Shown: piece after piece, positions 22,105 through 32,900 of the stretch | Numbering within the stretch: position 1 is the first letter of the stretch | How the letters are laid out: every line of letters begins with the position of its first letter | Assembly (NCBI RefSeq): GCF_001723175.1 | Contig: NC_064650.1 | Span: 5,084,001 to 5,148,000, forward strand | Direction: 5' to 3' | Source: Penicillium oxalicum | Lineage: Eukaryota > Ascomycota > Eurotiomycetes > Eurotiales > Aspergillaceae | DNA: 64,000 nt | Translations under genes and position numbers: made by a program | Notes under the pieces: model-generated | The model's input: the letters and a program-made list of their open reading frames with translations, nothing else | Database searches by the model: none | What the model was told of the DNA's origin: nothing

Positions 22105-23177
22105 CTAGGTACGTCGTCGCCAGATCGACACCCTGTCATGAATGACGCCGTTATCTCCTTGGCCCACGGTATGCGTTCGTGCTGGCTGCCAGTGAGCAAC
22201 TCGCTCCAAGCCGGCTTCGCTTGGTTCCCTTAGAGGGTCGGCCTTGACAAGACCCTTGTCATTGTAGACAATCTTTTCTCCTGGGTGACTCAGGTGCTCC
22301 ATATATGCCTCTGAAGGGGAAGCGAAAGGAGGACCAGGGGCGAGAGGGTCCTTATGGCGGGGGAACTCCAGACAGATCAAATTTCCTGCAGGAGATGGAG
22401 CCAGGAGCTCGGTGTGCCGAAGTGCCCATTTGGGACGTAAATCGGGACTCAAAGCGCAGAAGAACTGGGCCAAAATTAGAATGCCATGGCGAACGAGAGT
22501 GCAATGGGGAGAGGAGAGAGACGACTGACTGTGTAATCGTAAATGATGTCAAACCCGTTTCGAGGTACATCAATCGCCTTCAGCCAGGCGTCGTCGAAAA
22601 AGTCGCCTTGAACCCAGGTGACTTTCCCCTTGCCGATAGACGGGTCCCGCACCTGGTATTCCTTCTCACTCGCTGCTTCTTCCTTTTTGCAAGCCTCGAT
22701 CGCCCCGGGGCTATATTCCAAACCATAAGCATCATATCCAAAGCTTGCCAGTAAAAGCACGTCCACACCTCGACCACATCCCGGAACCAGAGCTTTCCTC
22801 CTGTAGGAACTTCCATCTGGTCTCTGTGCGAGTGGCCGGCCGACAGTGCCCGCGCGTTCAACCAGTGTGTCCTCTAAAGCAGGATTGGGAAATCCACGAT
22901 CCCAGGGCAAGTCGTCGCCTTTTTCCCAGAGGGACGCCCATCCCTCAACATAATTGTCGCCCTGATAAGTGGCTAAGTGAGCCTGAATGCCGCTAGGGTT
23001 GATGTTGGCTGGAGGTGTCATAGCTGTCGATGGTAGAAGCCGGAGGGCGGCGGGGCTTGGATGTGCGCGAAACGATAGTGATGATGTAGTTCGGTGAACT
23101 GAAGACCGGGCTGCTCGATGAAGTTTCCGACTACTGGACTTCTGGCTATGAAGTACTTTGCAGAATCGTCTGAGCAT
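22105..23177 (-). CDS. Thiol/thiopurine S-methyltransferase family protein
   Basis: Class I SAM-dependent methyltransferase of the TPMT family (PF05724), which methylates thiols or halide/sulfide in fungi and plants. Exons 23177-22530 and 22464-22105 (donor GTCAGT, 65-nt intron) give 335 aa. SAM motif I is ALVPGCGRGVDVLLLA at about residues 128-143, followed by GLEYSPGAIEA, a motif with DFF, and FDIIYDYTFFCAL across the intron. The N-terminal 52 residues are rich in Arg and Ser with almost no acids, like a mitochondrial presequence; a second in-frame ATG at 23021 (MTPPANINP) would give a cytosolic form of 283 aa. Which start is used cannot be settled from sequence. The substrate is unknown. 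Confidence 0.87.
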
Positions 23178-24746
23178 TCAACTAGTGCCCAAATGAAAAG
23201 ACAATAGCCACAGAGACACGGTCAATTTGGAATCGCGTTGGTAATCTCGATATTCAATCAGAAGAGATCAACGTCTACCCCACATTGTCGAAGCAGGTTC
23301 ATTTCTACGGGCCGAGCACGGGCGCGCCCTCTCTGCTGACTCAGCATCTGTGCCTCGGAGTAGTACCCATCCCGGCGAGCTTCCAGAGTACTCCATCATC
23401 TACACACTCGTCGGAAGGCCCAATACTCTAGACGGTGGACACACGCTTGATCGGTTGTAAAAGCTGCGATTTGTGAACCTCACTCAAGGTGCAAACCTGA
23501 AGGCACATGATGATAATATGGGCGGATACTTTTTCCTACTTCTTCATTTCATGATGGACTTCTCGTTAAGTTATCGCATCCACAGTTTAACCCCGGACTT
23601 AGGGACGCCGCGAGGCCGTCATCGGTGGTCAGCCTCGGCACAGGACCCTCAAGGATCAGTCTGGACCACACAACAAGACTAAACTTTGAGCACAATCTGT
23701 CTGCTGCGATGAAGATTGGCATCTAGAATGTATAATGTTTTCGTTCTTGCCGAATCCTCACAGCCCTGGTTTGCTCAGTGCTTGTTTGAGTCAAATGCCC
23801 CTCCTAAAGGAACATCCTGAGCGGCATCGACCGCCCAAACGTTCCCGACGGAAGACCGGCACATCGACGCTGCGCGATGACTGGTCCTTTGACCCCCACG
23901 AAAAAGACTTCTGAAGACAAGGTATTGGGCCGACTGGCGCAAATTCTTACCTGATCGATCGCACCCCCTCTTGAAGGTCGGATTTATATTCATGCTTGAC
24001 TCACAATATGTGAATTGGAAAAAAAAAGCACCCGACTCGGAGATCATCGGTGGTCGTCGGCTTTCCGAATGCAGTCAAGAGAGGAGTGTACTCACACTTG
24101 GTCAATGCAACAACACATTGCTATCTACTCATTCATGCCTGGCCTCAATGAGTCGCGTGCTATGTACCAAACATACTTGAATTGATCAGATTCATTGATA
24201 ACGCGCGCTTCGAAACTTCCAAGTCTGTATCTCGGCGCATGACCTTTGCCTACGTCAGACCGTTGGTGGCTGCGACCCGAGGAAGGAGTAGCAAGGAAAG
24301 CAGTAGGCACGGCCTTATATCCATTTGGGAAGCTACAACGCACTGGCTTTCATTGACCCGTACTCAGTGAGTTCGTGGAGTGTTTAAATTTCTTTGGACT
24401 CCAGTATTTCACTTATCCGCTGACCTCCATTTGCAGAGTTATCAACGGCATCGTCCATGTTGATCCGAAGGACCATTAATATTTGTGTGCTTGGATACCC
24501 TTACCTGGAATACGCCCAAATCGGCAAAAAAGCCAATCCTGCGTTCTTCAACTGCAACTGTGTTTGTAACTGTTCGCCTCATTTTTAAAAGCTTGCCCAT
24601 CGGTCGTTTGCAAGCAACGCATCGACAGTGTTCGTTTCAGAATTCGAAATTCATTGGCGCCGAGGTGGAAAGGTGTTCCGCCGCACCAGGCACATTATAT
24701 CGAACCCTACCTCGAGAGACTAATCGCCATATTTTTGAAACTCAAG
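23178..24746. other. Intergenic region, methyltransferase to MFS
   Basis: About 1.6 kb between divergent start codons, with no frame I can support. It should contain the promoters of both the methyltransferase and the MFS gene. Confidence 0.45.
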
Positions 24747-26641
24747 ATGGGTCTCAACGCCAAAAAACGTAATTCTTTGTCGCCTACTGGCTCGCTACCA
24801 ACCCTTCGTCGCCGCTGTTCTTCTGAAGCCGCCAGCGACGGGGAGAGTGAAATCCACACTGCTTGTTCCTATCCACCAGACTCTGCCGCCAGGCCTGCCA
24901 ATGAACAGACAGCAGAACCTACCACCGGATCTGACGGTGAAAAGACAGGAGACACTACGGCTATATCTGGCGACGAAGAGAAAAACATTCAAGAACCGCC
25001 AGCGCCGCTGATACGACAGTTCACCGAGCCAGGTCCGGCAATCAAAGTACCGCGCGCGAGGCGCAGGGGCCTCTTCGCACAATTGACGTTGATTGCAGAG
25101 GTCGAGGATCCCAAGACGTACTCTCGAAAGCTGAAATGGTTCATCACTTTCATTGTGGCTGTGGCAGGAGCGACAGCTCCGATGGGCTCATCAATCTTTT
25201 TTCGTAAGTCAGGCTCATCCTCGGGGCATCCGGCACGCATCTCTGATGAGTTGAAATAGCTTCACTGCCACAAGTGACGCGGGAGCTCCATACCAAGACC
25301 ACCATCACGAACTTGTCGATTGCTTTGTACATGTTGAGCATGTCAATATTTCCACTCTGGTGGTCCTCTTTCAGCGAACGACTCGGGCGGCGGACAATTT
25401 ATCTGGCTTCGTTTGCCTTGTTTGTGATCTTTAATTGTCTCTGTGCCATCTCACGCTCGATCGCCATGCTCATCGTCATGCGCATGTTGAGTGGCGGTGC
25501 TTCCGCTTCTGTGCAGGCTGTAGGCGCCGGAACGATTGCAGATCTGTGGGAGCCGCGTGAGCGAGGCAGCGCAATGAGCATCTTTTATCTGGGACCTCTA
25601 TGCGGACCACTTTTTGCGCCAATTGTGGGTGGACTTCTCGCCGAACGTTGGGGCTGGAGAAGTACATTGTGGTTTCTCGCTGGGTACGGTGCACTGACTC
25701 TTATCTTCATTTTCTTCGCCTTACCCGAAACGCTGGCGATGTTACGGCCTGTTCTTCCAGAGACGACCGAGGAAGATGTTTTGCCAACAACTCGCCCACT
25801 GAGCCGAGTGTCTTCCCGACAAGTACTGGGTGCCACAACGAGGTGGCTGAAAATGCTGAAGATGACCTTCATCGACCCTTTGAAAATCGTGCTTTACTTG
25901 CGCTTCATCCCGGTGCTGCTTAGCGTGTACTACGCAAGTATTGCCTTCGGCTCGCTTTATGTTCTGAACGTCAGCATTGAAGATACATTCGGTAAACCGC
26001 CGTATAATTTTAGTACAGTTATCATCGGCCTGCTCTATATTCCGAATTCCGTTGGATATGTGGTGGCGAGCTTGTTCGGTGGTCGATGGATGGACAGTAT
26101 CATGAAGCGTGAGGCTAAAAGGGCAAAACGGTATGATGAGAAGGGCAGGCTGGTGTTCCGTCCTGAAGACCGCATGCGCGAGAATGCGTTACTCGGGGCC
26201 CTCGTTTACCCTGCGGCTCTCATCTGGTACGGATGGACCGTAGAAAAGGCCACATTTTGGCTGGTTCCGGTAAGTCAAAGAATTTTCATTGCACACTCCA
26301 AGGCGAAAGGAGGCACTGTGCTGACTCGTTTGTGGCCGAGACAGATGATTGCCAATTTCTTCTTTGGCATCGGCTCGATGATCATATTTAGCATGGTCAC
26401 CACGATGTTGACTGAGTTTATGCCCAAGAAATCTTCAGAAGGTGTCGCTCTGAACAATTTCGTGCGGAATATCTTCTCATGCGTCGGCTCACTTGTCACA
26501 GCACCCATCCTCGATGGAATCGGCAACGGATGGCTGTTTACCATCCTTGGGTTGGTAGGGTTTGCAAGTGGCTCGGTCATATTTCTCATGCGTAAATTTG
26601 GACCACGCTGGAGAAAGACCATGGATGAAAAAATGGGATGA
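24747..26641 (+). CDS. DHA1-family MFS drug/metabolite exporter
   Basis: Proton-coupled exporter of the major facilitator superfamily, in the group of yeast Qdr, Aqr1 and Dtr1. Exons 24747-25203, 25260-26269 and 26345-26641 give 587 aa. The first 130 residues are a hydrophilic, Ser/Glu-rich cytoplasmic tail. Twelve hydrophobic helices follow, starting near WFITFIVAVAGA, with the MFS loop motif ERLGRRTIYL between helices 2 and 3 and a long loop after helix 6. The second intron (26270-26344, donor GTAAGT) is 75 nt with no stop, so reading straight through would insert 25 residues; splicing restores the family sequence LVPMIANFFFG. ATG at 24747 is chosen over an in-frame ATG at 24654 because the extra residues look untranslated. 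The substrate is unknown. Confidence 0.88.
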
Positions 26642-29600
26642 AATGCGTTTTTGTTGTATCAGTTCTTTGTCCTTCTTTCGCGCTCCATGAACGGCGTTGT
26701 TCGCTTAATGAGACGAGCCATTTTTCGTACTATTGACCTTGGCAGGAGGCCATTGTTTCGCCTCCACAAAGGGGAGAGAGGGTGGATGCTTCGTGATATT
26801 ACATTTTGTACTCCCAACCGACTTCGTTCTTTTGGATTGTGTCTGACCTAAGCAGGTTGCCGTGGTCAGGATTGACTGTTTTTCTGCGCTATCTTTGTTT
26901 CTGACCTGTATGGCATCGAATGCTTTCCACGCGCTATGACCATACTCCGGCTCCGACTTGATAGACATGCGCTTTACAAACCTCCAACAAAAGTCCACGA
27001 GCTTGATCAGTGCATTTCTTTCTCCTCGATTCCAGTTTAGAATAGCCGTCATCGATGATTTAAAATCATTTTCCCTGTGATCTCTAGGTTTCTGGTCATC
27101 TTCAACCACTTTGCCTAGTGGACGATCGATAGACCTTGTTTTATCGCGCATAGATTCGACCGTCTGGCAAATTGTCGCAAGGTCCACTCCCTGTTGGATG
27201 AGAGATCTGAATTTAGAGCTTGGAAGGACTGACTCGGCATGTACGACCTCCTTGGGTTTTTATGGATTTGTCACGAGCAAAAATGGAAACTTCACTGGCC
27301 GCGGGGCGCAATATGCACGTTCCGCGATAATCCTATCCACTTGAGCTTGGTCGACGCAAGACCGGGCTATCTGGACAGTGCGAGACTTTGCATGATACGG
27401 ACGAGCTACAATCAAGCTATATTTTGACCCAGGATCCAGCCCACCATGGTTTGTGATGTAGAGATATTTGTCAGCATGTGATGACGGGCTCTCGGAATCT
27501 TGCATTCCATATGGCTTTGCAAGCGCTGGTCTCTTGATAATACACCTTAGTAACGCCGGGTAGATAACTGCAAACAAGACGTACGGCCGGCTCGTCTAAT
27601 AGGTGTGCACTGTACACCTACCGTAATTGATCTTTGGCAGTTGAAGATAAGCAAAAGTAAGTATCCGGGGGATATCAAACGGATTGGATATTGATGGTTT
27701 TGCGGGTATTCGGCATCTTGTCCGTAGCCTGAAAGAGTTGGACTTATAGATGAGGCTGCACCTTTCTCGATTGAGTTGAGTCTGCATCGCTGGCAGGTCC
27801 AACCCCTCATCACCGACCTTCTCCTGTCTCACGGTCTGTTTTGAAACAGACCGAGAGGTCCCGACTACGACTCTCATGGACAAGTTTGTACAGTAGATGC
27901 GCAGTCACTTGACCGGAAGAAGCCAGCATAGCAAAGGTTCTCGCCTTCAGCCCATGGCAGATGATGAAGCTTGGTCCATGAAGTGACAGCTGTGACACCA
28001 TTCCGAGCCAAATTTGGAGCTGAGGACTCAAAGGCTACTCAGTGAAACCCAAGTCCCACAGAAACAGGGCGTTCGGGTCGCTCTCGGCTCGCGCCGTCGC
28101 GAGAGCCATAGAATGAATATCCATTGTGCAACTGGGTAGGGACGCAGAGAAAGACGCTAACACTCGCAATCCACGACTAGTCTGTTGATTGGGCGAGAAT
28201 TGGCCTGCATGCACCTCTTTTCAGATCGAGATTTGCCAAAAATAAGGCGGGGATTGGTAACCATGAAGCCCTTAGGCTCTCAGGCTCATCTGGCCCCAGT
28301 TTGTCCCCTAAGCCCGAATTGCAACTTGAGCCCGCGAATGCAGTCACGGCCCAGGCGACCGCAATTCCTGAGGGAAAATGCAGAGAAAAGAGGAATCAAA
28401 CTGGTTGGTCGATTGCATACTGGCGGCGAGGGGGGATCACCTGATCCACGAAGAACAATTCCCAGATCCCTGTTCCCCCTCAACGAGGCTTTCCCTTCCG
28501 CAGTGCTGCATGAGATCGATGCATAATCAGTCCTGTTCATTCTGACCACCGAGTGAGTTCTCTGGAAATCACGCCCTTGCTGTGAACAGCCTCGCTGTCA
28601 GGCAAGATGGGAGCTTGTTTGGAGTTGTGAGAGGCTGGAGATCAGCCTGATGAAGTGTCGGTGTCGGGTGTGGAGTTGAATGGCTCTCCAGCCACCCCAT
28701 CCATCTCCATTTCGTGGAGTCGGGACCCTCTTCTTTGGCTGGATTTGACAAGAATTTGAGCCAACGAGTCTGGTTCTACGGAAGTCCTCTTTCCATTCCG
28801 GTTTGTTCCTAAGATCCATCGTCGACAGAAAGTCGCGGTGTTGGGTGAGAAGCAAAAGAAGGCTTCTTCGCTCTTCTCCACAGCCGCCGGGCCTGCATCC
28901 TATTTGCCGCCGTTACCAGGCCCTCGTTGGGCACACACATGGGAGCTCTTTACCGCATCACTTTCGCGTCGTCTAGCGGGCGCCCGAGCTCCGCAGTCAG
29001 TTGGGCGTTTCACTGAATGATCTGCATGGCTTGTTGTTCGTTCGACTTCGCTGTGGCCGGTCGGTTGAATGAACACAGCAATCCAGATCGTTGGATAACC
29101 CCACCGGCGGTCGAAGATTGAGTCAAACCCCCACGCAGCTTTGAGGATTCAGTCCTCAGTCTCCAGTCCTCAGTCTCCAGTCGGCACATGGAACTGACAA
29201 TAGGGAAAGCGGTGTCCTACCACAGTGTACGTGCCATTTGGGGAGACAGATAGCGGAGCATGATTCGAAACCAGATTCTTTGGTGGCTAGCATCCCCACC
29301 CGTCGTATGCACAGTACCCATTCGGCTCCATGAAGATGCAGGATGAACCTTTCCTATCTGGACTGTGTCGCCTTGCACACCCCAATCCTAGCCCACCGTG
29401 CGATGCTTGCTCCTGCAGCATCAACTCCGAGTGGAGCTCGTGCAGCTCTCACCCTGCCCGAATCGAGTATTGTGTTCTGTTACTCCAGTCTCTCCAGCGA
29501 ATGTGGGCAGCCAATGCAATGGAGACCAAGGCAACGTGGTCCAATAGCAACAAAATAGCTCGGGATATACACTTATGACGTTCAGAGCCCAATTATGCAG

Positions 29601-29969
29601 TGTACTGTTAGTTGGTCGTCTCCATAAACTTCTCTCCCTTGAAGGCGAACGGCCATACGCTGCCTCACGATGGTCGCCCAATACTATCTCCTCATCGTCC
29701 GCCGAAACAAGCATATCCTTATTTCCCCGTTCGGTCTTCTAATACGCTGTGCTCTGCCCAGTCGTACGGTTCCTCAATTCCCTCATCGTTCGTCACTCTA
29801 CTCCCCCTTGTCAGTCCATTCCTGGGCCGAACTCTCTCTCTCCGTTGCCTTGCATCCGAAAGCCTGACAGCGGCTTGTCACGTCCTTATTGTTCCATTCT
29901 AAGGCGCATCACGCGCCAGTCAGCTTCACCATCGCATCCCAATCTATGATACGTCATTGATCTGAGGAT
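26642..29969. other. Intergenic region with one possible gene relic
   Basis: About 3.3 kb between the MFS gene and the large acidic protein. Apart from the minus-strand relic called separately at 26705-27577, I find no supportable gene. Near 29150-29181 a short unit (CAGTCTCCAGTCCT-like) is repeated in tandem. The final 300 bases are pyrimidine-rich and are probably the acidic protein gene's promoter and leader. Confidence 0.4.
26705..27577 (-). pseudogene. Possible broken gene with one in-frame stop
   Basis: On the minus strand a frame of about 290 codons is open from 27577 to 26705 except for a single TAA at about 27260-27262. The peptide before the stop contains DQAQVDRIIAERAY and the one after continues KPKEVVHAESVLP and FCWRFVKRMSIKSE, with the mixed composition of a real protein rather than low complexity. 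No ATG starts the frame upstream; the first in-frame ATG lies in PYGMQDSES. I do not recognise the family. It may be a decayed gene, an exon pair whose intron I cannot place, or chance. Confidence 0.25.
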
Positions 29970-32900
29970 ATGGCTGGCAAAGGTAACAAGAAGAAGAAGA
30001 ATAAGAACAACGCGAACAACAATAATAATCGGCTTCCCGTCGGGGTCAACAACACATCCCAAGAGACACAAGACGCCCCAGACGAGCTTGCCATCGGGTC
30101 GGCTCCCGCAACTCCCGAAGATGAGCTCGTTAAGGATCAAGTACGCAGAGCTCCCTCAGTATTCATATCAATCCTTCGACTCGCAGTATCGAACTATCGA
30201 TCGGGATGATGGCTATAAATATGCATACTATCCCATGGTCTCGGGCAACAATGATCTGACAGAAGAAAATGCTCAGGACAATGATGAGCCCAGTGCCACC
30301 GAACCAACAAATGAACGAGGCGAGACTGCCGAAGCCAAGCCAGAAGAGTCTTCGACGCCGCAAGATGACAGCGCAACGGCAGCAACACCAGCAGGTATGT
30401 AATTCACAACACAGGAACGAGAGACTTTCAACTGTCGGACCTTTGACGACCCCTAATGGCAAGACGTGCACTCACTGGGAACCTAGCAGAGTCCACCGAA
30501 GCTGCGAGCCCTCCGACTGAGGACAACTCTGCTGAAACAGCCGGCGCACCTGGTAAAGATACAAAGGCTGAGGCTGAAGACACATCCAACGCGGAAGCCC
30601 AGCCCCAGAGCCCAGAGACTGAAGACGCCTCCGCGGCAGCCGTCGATGAGCCCCCTGCGGAAGCTGCAGACACAGAAAAGGCCGATGAAAGCCCAGCTCC
30701 ACCAGAGGAAGGTGATGCAGCAAAGCCACCAAGTGATGAAAATGGAGGCAATGGTATCGCTCGACTTTGAATTTGCTTTTCTCTTGTAGGCCTGAAGACT
30801 AACACTTTCACAGACGACGATTTTCCACCAGTTGACCCTGAAGCTGGGCATGACGGGGTAGAGTCTGAGAAGGAAGAAGCTGCGAAGCAGGCCGCCGAGG
30901 AGGCCCAGGAAGCCCAGCTAGCAGAGAGTGACGGCGCAAATGACGCTTCGGCCGGTAATGATCATGCGAATGACGCGCCGACTGAGCCAAGTCCTCCGGA
31001 GGACAATTCGGCTGAGAATGCCTCATCATCAGAGGTCGTTGAGGAGAAAACAGTCGAAAGTTCCCCCTCGCAAGAGGACTCTCCCGCAGCCGTTGATGAC
31101 ACTTCGACCGAGACGCCTTCTGGCAATGGACCAACTGCTGCTGGTGAGAATGTCGCCGACGCCAAATCACCGGCAGGTGAAGATGAAGCCGAAAATAAGC
31201 AAGTTGAACCCACAGACGCCGATGTTAAAGCCGAAGAGAGCGCTCCAGCAGAGGCGAGTCCGCCAGAAGAGCCTGCAGAAGAAGCTCAGGCTCCTATTTC
31301 CAAACAAGCAAAGAAGAACGCCAAGAAGAAGGACAAGAAGAAGAAGAAAGCAGGAGGATCTTCGGTACAAGAGGAGGCTCCTGCAGTTGTTGAAGACAGC
31401 CCAGCTGAGTCGCCTCCACTGGAAGAGCCGGCAGTAGCTGATGACAGCGTCGCCAACGCCGAGTCAGCTCAGTCTGAAGCAACAGAAGCGCCAGATCAGA
31501 CTAAAATCTCAGAGACGCCAGTGGCCGCAGATGAAGCTGAAATCAAACCAGCAGACGATGCCGCCATTGAGCCTGAGGTGCCAAGCCAACCCGAGAGCGC
31601 TCAAGAGCCAGCTGTTGCAGATGAAGCTGAAAACAAAACAGCCGAGTCTGTAGACGCTGTTGCGGAAGCCGACGAAGCTGCCCCGAAAGAGACGGAGGCA
31701 AGTGCACCTGCTGAAGAGCCGGAAGAGGAAGCTCCTGCTGCATCTTCAAAGAAGGGCAAGAAGAAAAAGGAGAAGAAGAAGGACAAGAAGAAGAAGGCAG
31801 AAGATCTTTCTGTGCAGGAAGAAGCTCCTCCGGTTCTTGAAGACACCTCGGCCGACTTACCTCCTGCTGACAACCCGACTGCGACTGATGATGCTGTCGC
31901 GGATGCTGACACGCCAACGCAACCCGAAATCCTCGAGACACCGGATCAGTCCAAAAGCGATGAAGCAGCAGCAGCCACCAACGAAGCCGAAAGCAAGCCA
32001 GTAGATGGCAGCGTACCCGCAAATGCTGAAGAAGCCGCTGAACACGAGAGTAGCGAGGCATCGTCACCAGCAGAGGAGACTGAAAGCAAACCAGCTGACG
32101 ATAGCTCCGCCGCTGCTGATGTGCCGGCTAACAACGAAGACGCTGAGCCGCCGATTGTCGCCGTGGAAGAGGTGCCGGCAGAGGTGGGAAACACTGAGCC
32201 GCAAGCATCTGGAGAAAGTGACGAAATCCAGCTTAATCCGGGTGAGACTGCAGAAGCTGACAGCAAGGTCGACGAGAGTGCTCCCGTAGATGAGAGTCCT
32301 TCTCCAGAAGAGCCCGAAGACGATACTCCGGCTATGTCTTCCAAGAAAGGCAAGAAAAAGGAGAAGAAGAAGAAAGGCAAAAATACCAAAGCTTCTGAGC
32401 CTGAGCCTGAGTCGACACCCACGCCAGTCGAGGTCCCAACCTCTGAGCCCGCACCTGATGCTGAACCCGAGAGTGAGGCCAGCAAGTCCACGGCAGATGC
32501 CCCTGTTTCCATTGACGAACTGAAAGAGACAGTGGAAGACCAAGGTGTAGTGTCGGAGGAACCCACGGCTGACAACGGAGGGGATCTGAGAGAAGACCCT
32601 GTGACTTCCATCGAGGATGCTCCCGAGGCTGATCAAACCGCCGAAACCAATGATCCCGCTGTTGCGGAAGAAGAGGGGCCTCCACCTACAGGCGAAGTAT
32701 CTGTGGCCGAGGCGGCTCCATCGGCTGAAGCCGAAGAAGTATCTACAGAGGCGGCAAACTCTGAGGCTGCAGTTCCTCCCGAGGTTGAAAAGGAGATCGA
32801 GACGCCAGTTGATATACAGGAAGATCTTGCACCGACCGAGGAAGAGCCTGCGGTTGAAGTACTCAGACACGAAGCAGCTGAATCCGAGACGACAAATTTG

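Noticed and set aside
19613..26641. Possible secondary-metabolite cluster (SDR, methyltransferase, MFS)
   Set aside because: No backbone enzyme or pathway regulator, and the OTU protease and housekeeping genes are interspersed; simple adjacency explains it.
31543..32870. Several long minus-strand ORFs rich in Ser, Leu or Gln
   Set aside because: Complement of the Glu/Ala-rich repeat coding sequence; low-complexity shadows.
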